Source of the DNA: Selenomonadales bacterium
Lineage (GTDB): Bacteria; Bacillota; Negativicutes; Sporomusales; UBA7701
Length of the DNA stretch: 64,000 nucleotides
NCBI GenBank assembly: GCA_029975165.1
Contig: JARKPR010000068.1
Span: 1 to 64,000 of the forward strand
Direction: 5' to 3'
The translations under genes were made by a program, and so were the position numbers. This document shows positions 14,372-23,589 of the stretch, in pieces. The notes under the pieces were generated by a model, which saw only the letters and a list, made by a program, of their open reading frames with translations, made no database searches and was not told the origin of the DNA. Each line of letters opens with the position of its first letter. The first letter of the stretch is position 1.

Positions 14372-15184
14372 TCAGTACCTGTCCTGATATTGCGGCAGCA
14401 CCAGGTCGTACTGCAGCAGCGACGTCTTCGGAGCGTTGGCGTTGAGCAGCGCCAGCAGCCGGTCGAAGTCGGTGAACATGAAAACCGGGATGCGGCGCAC
14501 GAAATAAGCGTCGTGGCCTCCCGGCTTATTCAGGCCGGTGAGCACGGTGAACGCCCCCCTGTAGCCGGCCGTCGCGACCGCCTCCACCGTCGCCAGGTTA
14601 TAGAACCCGCCCGGATAGGCGAAATACCGCGCCTCCCGGCCGGTCGCCCGCTCGGCCTTCGCCTTGCTCCCCGCCACCTCCTCCCGGAGCGCGGCGCCGC
14701 TGCGGGCCCTCAGATCGGGGTGGGTCATCGAATGCCCGCCAACCGTGAAACCGCCGGCCGCCATCTCCCTGATCTGCCCGCCGGACAAGCGGCCCGGCCG
14801 GTCGAAATTGATCCCCACCATGAAAATGGCCGCTTTATAGCCGTACTTCTTCAGGATGGGGAAGGCGTATGTATAGTTGTCCTCATACCCGTCGTCGAAG
14901 GTCAGCGCGATCGGCTTAGCCGGCAGCGCTACCGCCTCGCCCCTCATATAGGCCAGCAGCTCGTCGGCCGTGATCGTCTCGAACCCGGCGTCTTTCAGCG
15001 CCCCCATCTGCCGGTCGAACTCCGCCGGCGAGGTGGTCAACTCCGGCATATCGCCGCCGTCGTCGTTCACATGGTGGTAAAGCAGGACCGGGATACCGTT
15101 CTGATACTGCGCGGCCGCGGTATGGCCCGCGGCCAAAAGGAGCACAACTATAATAGCGGCAAGCCTGCGGACAGCCGTCAACAC
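14372..15184 (-). CDS. Exported polysaccharide deacetylase (NodB homology, single domain)
   Basis: 270 residues. A signal sequence (LAAIIVVLLLAAGHTAAAQ) is followed by a NodB domain. Motifs: LLYHHV, the metal/catalytic Asp pair in ALTFDDGYEDN, the zinc-binding H-x4-H in GGHSMTHPD and RYFAYPGGFYN. The C-terminal part (TVLTGLNKPGGHDAYFVRRI) resembles PgaB/IcaB-like deacetylases that act on extracellular poly-N-acetylglucosamine; the substrate is inferred. It starts at GTG 15184 with AAAGGGG. A double-domain relative lies at 17236-18564. Confidence 0.88.
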   Translation of the reverse strand: MLTAVRRLAAIIVVLLLAAGHTAAAQYQNGIPVLLYHHVNDDGGDMPELTTSPAEFDRQMGALKDAGFETITADELLAYMRGEAVALPAKPIALTFDDGYEDNYTYAFPILKKYGYKAAIFMVGINFDRPGRLSGGQIREMAAGGFTVGGHSMTHPDLRARSGAALREEVAGSKAKAERATGREARYFAYPGGFYNLATVEAVATAGYRGAFTVLTGLNKPGGHDAYFVRRIPVFMFTDFDRLLALLNANAPKTSLLQYDLVLPQYQDRY

Positions 15185-15384
15185 CGTTTCACCCCTTTCC
15201 GGGTACTTGTCGTCTGGTTATTCGCCGCCGCCGCACCCATAACCTTTACATAATATGAAGCCAATTGTTGCTAACGAAGTTTTTCCCTTGCGCCACGGCC
15301 GCCGCTTTTCCGCGATAAAGGTGGCAATCCGCCTTATAGTATGTTACACTTGTCTCATACATCAATCCGAACGGGGGAGTGACC

Positions 15385-15627
15385 GTGACCAGAAACAGCT
15401 ACCGCCCCGGCGACATAATATACCTCGGTGAGCGCGACAGCGGCAAAGTCACCCTCGTGCCCGTCATTCTCGTCACCCTCGTCAGCGTCAGCCTGGACGG
15501 CGAACTGTGGAAAGTGCGCAACCCCGAATCCGGCGACCTCTACGACCACTTTATCCAGTACCCCGCCGACGACGCCGGCCCCGACGCCGAACAGCCGCTC
15601 AACACCCTCCCCGCCTGGCGCTGCTAG
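15385..15627 (+). CDS. Small protein of unknown function
   Basis: 80 residues from GTG 15385, with ACGGGGGAG about 6 nt upstream; a GTG two codons earlier overlaps that site. The sequence suggests a compact beta fold (SYRPGDIIYLGERDSGKVTL, then SLDGELWKVRNPESGDLYDHF) with an acidic tail. No cysteine, signal or membrane segment. The family is not recognised. It stands alone between divergent and convergent neighbours. The following 190 bp hold only a terminator. Confidence 0.6.
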   Translation: MTRNSYRPGDIIYLGERDSGKVTLVPVILVTLVSVSLDGELWKVRNPESGDLYDHFIQYPADDAGPDAEQPLNTLPAWRC

Positions 15628-15775
15628 GCGGCCCCCGCCCCTCTCTCCCCCGTTCCGCCAGCCGCCTCCGGCCACCCGTCCGGGGGTGTCCGTTTGTCCC
15701 CTGAATCATTGCTGCGGCCACGACCACCGTCACAAAAACGCCCGGCCGCTGCCCCCCGCGGCGGCGAAAAACGCC

Positions 15776-15808
15776 AAGCCCCCGGCAGTCATTCCTTGCC
15801 GGGGGCTT
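15776..15808 (-). terminator. Intrinsic terminator of the larA-like gene
   Basis: AAGCCCCCGGCA / TGCCGGGGGCTT, 12-bp perfect stem, 15 bp past the stop. Confidence 0.75.
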
Positions 15809-15822
15809 TACCGTCTGTTCCG

Positions 15823-17121
15823 CTAGCTCTTGAGGATGGGCACCGTATTGGCCGCGCCCGGCATGACCGTGATCGTGTAGTCCTCCCTGCCGAGCTTCTC
15901 CCTGGCGATGCGGTAGGCTTCATCCAGGCTGGTCACGGCGATCATCCCCGTGCCGTTCACGAAGTCCAGGTTCTCCGGCTTGGTGACGACGATCAGCGGG
16001 TGCTTCTTGGCGATGTCGGCGCACTTGTAGGCGACGAAGCCGGGGATGGTGAAATGGTTGCGGATCGCCATCTCGAAGTCGAGCATATCCTTGTGCTTGA
16101 ACCAGTCGCTGAACTCCCGCGGCTCATAGATGTCGCGGCATTCCATGATGCAGATGATCGCTCCGCCCGGTTTGCAGGCCATGAAGGCGTTGTCGATCGT
16201 CTTCGAGCCCTGGTACAGGTTGATATCCTTCGGGAAGCCGCCCGACGAGGCGATGACCAGGTCGGCCTGGGCCTTGATCGGCACGCCGTAGATTTCCTCC
16301 ACAAGCTTGGTGCCCGCTTCCCACGCCTTATACCAGTGGCCGGCGAAGAACTTCGCGAACTTGCCTTCAGGCGTGAACACCGCGTTCAGCAGGAAGTCGG
16401 GGGCGGCCAGCTCGGCCATGTCGCACATATCGTGGTGCATATCGTTCGGCTCCAGCGACCCCGACGCGCACAGCGGGTTCAGGCCCTTGCCCACCTCCTT
16501 GTTCATGCAGAACAGGTGGTTGCCCTGGATGGTGCGGAAACCGCTGATCGCCGGCATGATCGACTTGCGGCCGCCGCCGAACCCGGCCATGAAGTGGTAG
16601 ACGATGCCGCCGGTGATGATCATCTTGTCCGCCTCGGCCAGGCGTTTGTTGATATATGTCTCCACGCCGCGCTTGGTCTTGCCGACGTACGTCAGCTCGT
16701 CCTGGTTATGGCAGTCGTGCTGGTAGACGGGCACCCGGTGGCAGACGGCCTCGCCGCACACCAGGACATTCTCGTCCCCGGCGTGGGCACGGTGGGCGCC
16801 GACGCCGATGACGATGAACATATCGCTGTCCGGGATGCCGCACGCATTCAGCTCGTCGAGCAGCACCGGCAGGAAATGGTTGAACTTGACCCAGGCCCGG
16901 GTGATGTCGCTGACGACGATGCCGACCTTTTCCCCCGGCTTCACTATCTCTTTCAGCGGCGGGCTGCCGATGGGGTTGGCGAGCGCTTCCTTCACGGCGG
17001 CGGCGACGTCGGTCACCGGCGGGTAAGCCCGTCCTTCGATAACCTCGATGATCTGTTCTTCGGGCAATGCCAGTTTCAGTTTCTGATCCCCGAAGCCGAA
17101 TTCGTAAACCTTCTCTTTCAA
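15823..17121 (-). CDS. LarA-family nickel-pincer-dependent racemase/epimerase
   Basis: 432 residues, the full length of LarA. Residues known from lactate racemase are in register: D72 and R75 (SDITRAW), a His pair at 110/113 (VGAHRAHAGDE), H176 (GGIVYHFMAG), K186 of the cofactor-binding GFGGGRKSIMP, and H202. LarA uses a nickel pincer nucleotide attached to the Lys to racemise alpha-hydroxy acids. The substrate is open: larB, larC and larE are not in this window and the GAHRAH motif differs from GLHRP of canonical LarA. It starts at TTG 17121 with GAGGGGG 7 nt upstream. Confidence 0.85.
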   Translation of the reverse strand: MKEKVYEFGFGDQKLKLALPEEQIIEVIEGRAYPPVTDVAAAVKEALANPIGSPPLKEIVKPGEKVGIVVSDITRAWVKFNHFLPVLLDELNACGIPDSDMFIVIGVGAHRAHAGDENVLVCGEAVCHRVPVYQHDCHNQDELTYVGKTKRGVETYINKRLAEADKMIITGGIVYHFMAGFGGGRKSIMPAISGFRTIQGNHLFCMNKEVGKGLNPLCASGSLEPNDMHHDMCDMAELAAPDFLLNAVFTPEGKFAKFFAGHWYKAWEAGTKLVEEIYGVPIKAQADLVIASSGGFPKDINLYQGSKTIDNAFMACKPGGAIICIMECRDIYEPREFSDWFKHKDMLDFEMAIRNHFTIPGFVAYKCADIAKKHPLIVVTKPENLDFVNGTGMIAVTSLDEAYRIAREKLGREDYTITVMPGAANTVPILKS

Positions 17122-17235
17122 ACAAACGCCCCCTCACACAACAAATTATCTATATATTGGCCTCCTCGACGACATTTTCCTGCACAGCCGGCGAGAAAAA
17201 GGGCTCCCGATATATTATATTTTCTTATCCCGTTA

Positions 17236-18564
17236 CTATCCACTCCCGGCGCGCAAAAGGCCGCCCACCGTCGTAAGACTGTAGCCTCGCGCGCGCAGGG
17301 CGGGGATGATCTCCCGCAGCGCCTCGGCAGTGTGCGCCCCGTGGAGATGGAAGAGGACGATCGAACCTGCCGCCGTATCGTCGAGCACCCTTCGCACGAT
17401 CGCCGCCGCCGACAGCCCCGACCAGTCGCGGCTGTCCACGTCCCACATCACCATCGCCACGTAGCCGAGCGCCTTGAGGACGGCGGTCAGCGTCCTGTTA
17501 TACGCCCCGTACGGCGGGCGGAAAAACCGCGCCTCCCCGCTGCCGGCCGCTTCCCTAAGGGCCGTCCGCGCGGCTGCGATCTCCTCCTCCATCGCCCCGG
17601 CGTCAAGCAGGTTGAAGCGGGGATGGGAATAGGAATGGTTGGCGATCTCGTGGCCCTCGGCCGCGATGCGGCGTACCGCGTCCGGGTTGGCCGCCGCCCA
17701 TTCCCCCAGCAGGAAGAACGTGCTCCGCACCCCCGCCTCCCGCAGGATATCGAGGATCTCGTTCACCCGCCAGGCCGGGCCGCCGTCGTCGAAGGTCAGC
17801 GCCACGTAAGGCTGGTCGCCTCCGCCCCGCCGTATCACGGGCACCGCGCCGTCCGCCGGCGGGTAATCCGGCCGCCGCATCGGCGGCGGCTCGACGGCCG
17901 GCCGTTTTTTCAGCAGCTCGCTCACCGTCACCAGCTCGAAGCCGCGTGCCTTGAGGTCGTGGACCACCTCCGGCAGCGCGTCGGCCGCCGCCTTCACCTT
18001 CATATTTATATTGATTATATCCCCGCCGGCGGCCGCTCCCCGCAGTTGCTCGGCCACCGCTTCCGGCGAAGCAACGAACCAGTCGCCCGTATCGAGGCCC
18101 TTGACCGCGACCGCCGGCGGCGTGAGCTTCGCCGCCGCCCGGCGAAAGTTGTCGCCATAATAGTTCCGGGGCGGCCGCACCGCCCGGGGCGCCGCCGCCC
18201 CGGCCGCCTGCACCGCCGCGGCGCCCGCCGCCAGGTCGGCGGCGATCGCCTCGTCCTTCAGCCCGCCCCAGTACTCGTTGCCCAGACCGTGGTTGCCGAA
18301 CTCGTGGCCCGCGGCGACGGCGGCCTTCACCGGCAACGCGGCCAGGGCCTCGCCCTTGATGAAGAACGTGACCTTTATTCCCCAGCGCTTGCACAGGTCG
18401 AGCACCGCCCCGAACTCGACCGCGGTGTCGATGTCCTCCAGCGTCAGGGCCACCTGCTTATCCGCCGCCGGCACGCGGTCGACGATGGCGACGGCGGCGG
18501 CCGCCGCCGTCGCCGGCCCGGCCAGCACCGCCAATATTATCGCGCCGATAACCGCTATCCTCAT
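17236..18564 (-). CDS. Exported protein with two NodB-type domains, first degenerate
   Basis: 442 residues from ATG 18564 (AGGAGG 8 nt upstream). A signal peptide (MRIAVIGAIILAVLAGPATA) precedes two polysaccharide-deacetylase domains. In the first (about 30-235) the catalytic TFDDG is replaced by LTLEDID, and the zinc motif is GHEFGNHGLG. The second (about 260-440) is intact: ALTFDDGGPAW, HEIANHSYSHPRF and RFFRPPYGAYN, with DVDSRDWSG and FHLHGAHT. So one domain is probably catalytic and the other structural or substrate-binding. Peptidoglycan or exopolysaccharide is the likely substrate by family. Confidence 0.87.
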   Translation of the reverse strand: MRIAVIGAIILAVLAGPATAAAAAVAIVDRVPAADKQVALTLEDIDTAVEFGAVLDLCKRWGIKVTFFIKGEALAALPVKAAVAAGHEFGNHGLGNEYWGGLKDEAIAADLAAGAAAVQAAGAAAPRAVRPPRNYYGDNFRRAAAKLTPPAVAVKGLDTGDWFVASPEAVAEQLRGAAAGGDIININMKVKAAADALPEVVHDLKARGFELVTVSELLKKRPAVEPPPMRRPDYPPADGAVPVIRRGGGDQPYVALTFDDGGPAWRVNEILDILREAGVRSTFFLLGEWAAANPDAVRRIAAEGHEIANHSYSHPRFNLLDAGAMEEEIAAARTALREAAGSGEARFFRPPYGAYNRTLTAVLKALGYVAMVMWDVDSRDWSGLSAAAIVRRVLDDTAAGSIVLFHLHGAHTAEALREIIPALRARGYSLTTVGGLLRAGSG

Positions 18565-18688
18565 GGCATCATCCTCCTGTCCGCAAGGTACATGACAGTG
18601 TATGACGCCTGTCCCGGCCCTAGAACCGGCCGGGGGAAAGTTGCCACGGCGGGACAAATTTACTACAATAATTACAGGTAAACAGCAT

Positions 18689-18782
18689 CTGACATTCTCT
18701 GACACAACGTCTGCCATTCGCCCTGACTTTTTCCCTGCCATCCGCCCTGACATTTGCTCTGGCATCGCTCTGACATCAGTCG
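18689..18782. repeat. Eight degenerate 12-bp direct repeats upstream of the formate dehydrogenase
   Basis: CTG begins a unit at 18689, 18699, 18711, 18723, 18735, 18747, 18759 and 18770, so the period is 12 bp in the middle. The consensus is roughly CTGaCATtcGCC. The array ends about 16 bp before ATG 18798, so it occupies the promoter/leader region and could be an operator array. Confidence 0.6.
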
Positions 18783-18797
18783 TTTAAGGGGTGCTTT

Positions 18798-21260
18798 ATG
18801 TTTACTAAAACCATTCCCGGCGTCTGCCGTTTTTGTTCCGGCGGCTGCCGCGCTCTCTTCACCGTCCAAAATGGCGAAATTACCGACGTCCAGGGCGATT
18901 TGTGCGCCAAGGCCGCGCCAGGTTCGCCCGGCGGCCGCCCGGACCGCGTTACCCGGCCGCTGTGGCGGCCGGCCGGCGCGGACGAGTGGCGGGAGATAGG
19001 CTGGCGCGAGGCGATCGCCAGGCTGGCGGCGCGGCTTAAGGAGGCGCGCGACGCGGGCTGGGCGGCGGACGACGCCCGCACCGACGGCATCGCCGTGTTC
19101 GGCTCGGCGGCGATCACGAACGAGGAGAGCTACCTGCTGGCCAAGTTCGCCCGCCTCCTCGGCTCGCCGTATATCGAGCATCAGGCCCGCGTCTGACACG
19201 CCCCGACGGTGGCAGGTCTGTCATCGACATTCGGTTACGGGGCGACGACAAATTCATGGGCCGACCTGGCGGCGGCCGGGGCGGTGCTGGTCGCCGGGGC
19301 CAACCTGGCCGACAATCATGCGGTGGCGATGCGGCAGGTGCTGGCCGCCCAGGCGGCCGGGGCGAAGGTTGCGGTCGTGGACCCGCGCCGCACGGCCACC
19401 GCCGCCCGGGCCGACGTTTTCGCCCAGCTCCGCCCCGGCAGCGATATCGCCCTGCTGGGGGCGGTCATCAATCTGGTCCTGGAAAACGGCCTGTTCGACC
19501 GCGATTATGTGACAAGGTTCACCAACGCCCGCTATCTCGTCAATGCGGGCTACGGCTTCGCCGCCGGCCTGTTCGCGGGCTACGACGCGGCGGGGCGCAG
19601 CTACGACGCCGACCGCTGGGCCTATGCGCTCGACGGGCAGGGCCGGCCGATAGAAGCGGCGGACATCGAGGCGCCGGGGACGGTCTTCAGCCATCTGCGG
19701 GCCCATTTTTCCCGCTACGACCCGGCGACAGCGGCCGCCATTTGCGGCGTGCCGGCCGGGACCATAAGGGAGCTGGCGACGGCGGTGGCCGGACGGCGGC
19801 CGCTGGCCATCCTGTACGCCCTGGGGATAACCCAGCATACGACGGCCGTCCAGACCATCCGCTGCTATGCCATCCTCGCCCTGCTGCTCGGGTCGGTCGG
19901 CGTGGCGGGCGGCGGGATGAACGCGCTCCGGGGCGAGGCCAATGTGCAGGGATCGACCGATATGGGCTGCCTGGCCACCCATCTGCCGGGGTACCTGCCG
20001 GTGCCGTCCTGGCGGGACGCGACGCTGGCGGACTACGCCGTTCGCCACGGGACGGCCGCCACCACGGGCCTCGCCGCGCTGCTGGCGGCCTGGTTCGCGG
20101 CGCCGGCGGCCGAAGCTTACCGCTGGCTGCCACGTCAGGGGGCGGGCCAGCCGGCCACCTACCTGCCCATGCTGGCGGCGATGGCGGCCGGGCAGTTCAG
20201 GGCGGCGCTGGCCGTAGGCATCAATCTGCTGGCGAGCACACCCGACAACCGGCTGGCGGCGCGGGCCCTGGCCGCCCTCGACACGCTGGCGGTCGTCGAC
20301 CTTTACCGGTCGGAGACGGCGGAGTTCTGGCGGCTGCCGGGCGTGCGGCCGGCCGAGGTCAAGACGGAGGTGCTGCTGCTGCCGGCGGCCCACCTGTACG
20401 AGAAGGCCGGCTCGCTGACAAGCGGCAGCCGGCTCGTCCAGCGGCAGCCGCGCCTCCTCCGCCCTGCCGGGCGGGCCAGGGCCGACCTGGCGATCATCGA
20501 CGGGCTGTTCCGGGCGGTGCGCCGCCGGTACGCGGCGAGCGGCAGCGCCAAGGACGGGCCGCTGCTGGCGGCGGCGTGGGAATACGGGCGGCCGCCGGCG
20601 GCGGATAAGGTGCTGCAGGAGATCGACCGCGCCTGCCCGCTGTACGCCGGGGCGGCGGGTGCTCTGGCGGCGGGACGGCCGTTCGCCTGGCCGGACAACG
20701 CGCCCATCCTGTACGCGGACGGCGCTTTCACCACCGCCGAGGGAGTTGCCCGCCTGTTTGCGGCTCCCTATGCCGCCCCGGACGGCACGGCGAGGGCGGC
20801 GGTGTGCCTGGACGGCCCGCTGCCCGAGCACTACGAGCCGGTGGAAAGCCCGCTGGCCAACCCCCTCCATCCGGCGGCGAGCGCCAACCCGCTGCTCGAG
20901 GCCCCGCAGGATATAGGGGACGGCGCCTTCCCCTACGTCCTGACGACGTACGCCGCCGCGGACGGGGCGGCCGCGGCGACGGTGGAGGTGTCGGCCGCTT
21001 TGGCGGCGGCGCTGGGGCTGGCGGACGGCGAGCTTGTCACGGTGGCCTCGCGCCGCGGGACGGCGCGGGCGGCCGTACGGGTGAGCGACGCCCTGCGACC
21101 GCTGACGGCGGGCGGGCGGACCGTCCACACGGTGGCCATGCCACTGGGGCGGTCGGCCACCGTCCTCGGCGTGAACGCGGTGACGAGCGCGGCCGCCGAC
21201 CCGACCGCCGGCACGCCGGCGGCGAAAAGCTGCCTGGTGGCCATCCGCCAAGGCGAATAA
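18798..21260 (+). CDS. Selenocysteine-containing formate dehydrogenase, molybdopterin subunit
   Basis: One 820-residue product, provided the TGA at 19194-19196 is read as selenocysteine (residue 133). The context HQARV-U-HAPTVAGLSSTFG matches the RVUHGPTVA active site of bacterial formate dehydrogenases, where Sec ligates Mo/W. The N-terminus has the [4Fe-4S] motif C10-x2-C13-x3-C17 and C36. Later blocks (TVEVSAALAAALGLADGELV, SRRGTARAAVRVSDAL) are the C-terminal cofactor-binding domain. A SECIS hairpin follows the TGA directly. No twin-arginine leader is present, so it is probably cytoplasmic. No beta/gamma subunit is adjacent. Standard gene callers would split it in two. Confidence 0.93.
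19207..19226 (+). promoter_or_regulatory. Bacterial SECIS hairpin
   Basis: GGTGGC (19208-19213) pairs with GTCATC (19220-19225) with two G-U pairs and an AGGTCT loop; C19207-G19226 extends it. The loop and its spacing of 11 nt after the UGA mirror the E. coli fdhF SECIS (GCAGGUCUG), the SelB binding site. Confidence 0.88.
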
Positions 21261-21421
21261 GGCCCGCGACAAAGCCGCGGGAAGAATAGTGCTTATTCAG
21301 TTTTATGCTTGGCTGCTTTTGTGGTATGATGCATCGTAAGGGCTTACCTGCCGGGCTTTTACTTTCATCCTCGCAAGAGATGCGCAGAGCAAATTTGTAT
21401 ATGCTGGGAGAGAAGCGCCGA

Positions 21422-22180
21422 GTGTCGGTTATCCTGACCATGTTCATATTGGGTTTGCTGCTCGGGTTTGTCGGGGCGGGCGGCGCGGGGGTGGTAGTCG
21501 CCCTGCTGGCCGCAGTTTTCGGCATTCCTATCCACGTGGCGCTGGGAACATCGCTGGGCGCGATGGTATTTACCACGCTGTCCGGCGCGTACAGCCATTA
21601 TCAGGAAAAAAATATCGCCGTGCGATGCGGCCTCGCCGTCGGCCTGTTCGGGGCTCTCGGCGCTTTCCTCGGGGCAAAGGCCGCCGGCCTCCTGCCGGCC
21701 GGCGACTTGAAATGGCTGACGGCCGGCATGCTGTTCTTTTCGTCGATCATACTGGCGGCGCGGCTGTTTTTCCCCCAAAGGATGTATGCCCGCGCCGAAA
21801 GTCTGCCTGCTCCCACCGGCGCGCGGTTCTGGGCGGCCGCCGGCGGCGTGGGGGTGGTAGCGGGGCTGCTGTCCGGCACCTTCGGCGTGGGCGGCACGCC
21901 GTATATCCAGCTGGGGCTGCTGATCTTTTTCGGCATGTCGGTCCAGCAAGCGGCCGGGACAACCATGCTGGTGACCGTGCCCATCGCCCTGCTCGGCGGC
22001 GTGGGCTACCTTACCGACGGAAACCTGGATTTGCTCCTGCTGGCAAAAGTGGTGGCCGGCTTGATGACCGGCACCTATATCGGCGCCAAATTCACCCGCC
22101 GGCTGCCGCCCGCGGTCCTGAAAATCACTCTCGCGATCGTCCCCAGCCTCGGGGGCCTGCTGCTGTTATCCGGCTCCTAG
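21422..22180 (+). CDS. TauE/SafE family permease
   Basis: About 252 residues from GTG 21422 (GGGAGAG 9 nt upstream); ATG 21401 is an alternative. Two repeats of four membrane helices carry the family glycine motifs (GFVGAGGAGVVVALL near the start, GLLSGTFGVGGTPYIQLGL in the second half). TauE/SafE proteins are presumed exporters or importers of sulfonates, sulfite or other small anions. It follows the formate dehydrogenase by about 160 bp, and formate or another anion is conceivable but not shown. A second family member is at 54626-55369. Confidence 0.85.
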   Translation: MSVILTMFILGLLLGFVGAGGAGVVVALLAAVFGIPIHVALGTSLGAMVFTTLSGAYSHYQEKNIAVRCGLAVGLFGALGAFLGAKAAGLLPAGDLKWLTAGMLFFSSIILAARLFFPQRMYARAESLPAPTGARFWAAAGGVGVVAGLLSGTFGVGGTPYIQLGLLIFFGMSVQQAAGTTMLVTVPIALLGGVGYLTDGNLDLLLLAKVVAGLMTGTYIGAKFTRRLPPAVLKITLAIVPSLGGLLLLSGS

Positions 22181-22218
22181 CGCAACCCGCCGGCTGAGGG
22201 CGGCTTGGAGAGACGGAC

Positions 22219-22243
22219 AAACCCGGCTTTTGCGGCCGGGTTT
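22219..22243 (+). terminator. Intrinsic terminator
   Basis: AAACCCGGC / GCCGGGTTT followed by TCATAG, 40 bp after the permease stop. Confidence 0.7.
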
Positions 22244-22321
22244 TCATAGTTATAATATTTACATATTTTACCATTAATGTAATGAAGTCGCTGTGAGTTA
22301 CGGTTGCGGCGGTGTTCAAAT

Positions 22322-22342
22322 ATTGTGTGTTATAATCACAAT
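22322..22342. promoter_or_regulatory. Candidate operator of the second XRE gene
   Basis: ATTGTG (22322-22327) and CACAAT (22337-22342) form a dyad with a 9-bp spacer containing TATAAT, 29 bp before ATG 22371. This is a typical layout for an autoregulated repressor, but no experimental basis is visible. Confidence 0.45.
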
Positions 22343-22370
22343 CAGGATAATTTGCATTGGAGTAATGCTT

Positions 22371-22676
22371 ATGAATATCGGCGAAATGATTCAACAGGAG
22401 CGCCAACGCCAGAAGATCAGCATGAATACGCTCGCCAAGCGGGTGGAAATTGGCCAGTCCACATTAAGCTATATCGAAAGCGGCCAACGGCAACCAACTT
22501 TTGAAATTGTTTTACGTGTTGTCAGCGCCCTAAACCTTACCCTCGCCGAATTCTTCGCCGGGGAAAGGCCGGAACTCGAACCCGAACTCCGCCGCCTGCT
22601 CGACACCGCCCGCAAGCTCACCCCCGAACAGCGCGAAGCCCTGCAAAAGCTGTTGGAGACCATGAGCAAGGATTAG
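22371..22676 (+). CDS. XRE-family transcriptional regulator, paralogue of 11787-12092
   Basis: 101 residues from ATG 22371 (GGAG 8 nt upstream). The HTH_3 domain is IGEMIQQERQRQKISMNTLA, GQSTLSYIESGQRQPTF. The tail (AEFFAGERPELEPELRRLL, KLTPEQREALQKLLETMSKD) is nearly identical to that of the XRE gene at 11787, while the recognition helices differ. A dyad directly upstream may be its operator. The unit is monocistronic, ending in a strong GGGCCC-containing terminator. Confidence 0.85.
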   Translation: MNIGEMIQQERQRQKISMNTLAKRVEIGQSTLSYIESGQRQPTFEIVLRVVSALNLTLAEFFAGERPELEPELRRLLDTARKLTPEQREALQKLLETMSKD

Positions 22677-22687
22677 ACTTTAGCGTA

Positions 22688-22724
22688 TGAACCGGGCCCA
22701 GAGAAAATCTCTGGGCCCAGTTCA
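22688..22724 (+). terminator. Intrinsic terminator
   Basis: GGGCCCAGAGA / TCTCTGGGCCC perfect stem with a short A-rich loop, extended by flanking TGAAC/GTTCA. The next 240 bp (22725-22966) contain no recognisable gene; an open frame there lacks coding character. Confidence 0.75.
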
Positions 22725-22967
22725 TTTAAGGCGGTCAATCCGGTGCTGACGATTGTTCACGCTGCCTGGGTTTATGCCCTCTGCCGGTGCTAAAGAGCAG
22801 GGGCAGGCGGGAGAATGTCAGCAGCGTTGGATGGGTGGGTATGGGAAGGATGGCGAGGAGGAGCGGGCGCGGGGTGAGAAGACATTGACGAAAGCGGCCG
22901 TTCCCGTCGCGGGGTGCGGGCTGCGGATGGCGGCCCCAAGGCTGCTTCAGAACCTGCTTTAACGAAA

Positions 22968-22996
22968 CAAAGCCCGGTTTTGAAGACCGGGTTTTA
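22968..22996. terminator. Intrinsic terminator of the secreted-protein gene
   Basis: CCCGGT / ACCGGG stem flanked by A and T runs on either side, 10 bp from the minus-strand stop at 23005. Confidence 0.65.
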
Positions 22997-23004
22997 TTTC
23001 GTTA

Positions 23005-23589
23005 TTATTCTATGATCTCCGGCTGTTGAAGCCAGGCTCTTTTCAGCCTTTCGCCCGAATAAGAGCCAGAAGGCCGTTCGCGGAGAGCCCAGAGGCTTCC
23101 CTGGCGGCTGGCGATGCCGCCGGCGATTTCGGCCATGGGGAACGGGTCGGTAGGTTTATGGGCGATACGGATGCCAACGACTTTGTGGGGGTCGGGTTGA
23201 CGCCGGTCGTTCAAGGAATAGTAATTGTCATAAACCGTGTACTCATAGCCGCCGTTCTCAAAGATCAGAAGATTTTCGTCCATGGCCCCGTTTTGGGGAC
23301 CAAGACCTCTATGGTACCACCGGAAGGTAAACTTCTGCCACGAGGAGGCGTCCAGGACGTCCGGGTACTGCAGCTCGACATTGTCCTTCGTCCCGAAGCG
23401 ATAGACGATATATTCGCCGTTTTTCGCCACACAGACCGCTACCGTCTTGCCTTCCGCGGTTTGGAACCCGAAAGCCAAAGTTTCCGTTTCGCGGCGAAGG
23501 TTGTCGTCAAGAAAGCCCCCGGCGCGGGCAAACGCGGAACATAAGAGAATAAGGACAAAAAGCGACGACCATGCGAAGGTCTTGTTCAT
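23005..23589 (-). CDS. Secreted protein of unknown function
   Basis: 194 residues with a clear signal peptide (FAWSSLFVLILLCSAFARAG). The mature part reads like a beta-rich lipocalin- or lectin-like fold (LAFGFQTAEGKTVAVCVAKN, YIVYRFGTKDNVELQYP, FTFRWYHRG, YEYTVYDNYYS), with a final IRIAHKP motif. It carries one cysteine. ATG 23589 has GAGGAGAGG upstream. I do not recognise a family. It is monocistronic. Confidence 0.75.
   Translation of the reverse strand: MNKTFAWSSLFVLILLCSAFARAGGFLDDNLRRETETLAFGFQTAEGKTVAVCVAKNGEYIVYRFGTKDNVELQYPDVLDASSWQKFTFRWYHRGLGPQNGAMDENLLIFENGGYEYTVYDNYYSLNDRRQPDPHKVVGIRIAHKPTDPFPMAEIAGGIASRQGSLWALRERPSGSYSGERLKRAWLQQPEIIE

Noticed and set aside
15694-18681. A 995-codon plus-strand open frame
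   Set aside because: It is the antisense shadow of the LarA-like and double NodB genes in GC-rich DNA; it has repetitive His/Arg/Gly composition and no recognisable domain.
19194-19196. TGA as a nonsense mutation or frameshift in formate dehydrogenase
   Set aside because: The frame continues without shift, the context is the Sec active site and a SECIS hairpin follows; selenocysteine is the better explanation.
22753-22962. A 69-codon plus-strand frame between two terminators
   Set aside because: No ribosome site, Gly/Glu/Arg-rich composition without pattern, no conserved motif.
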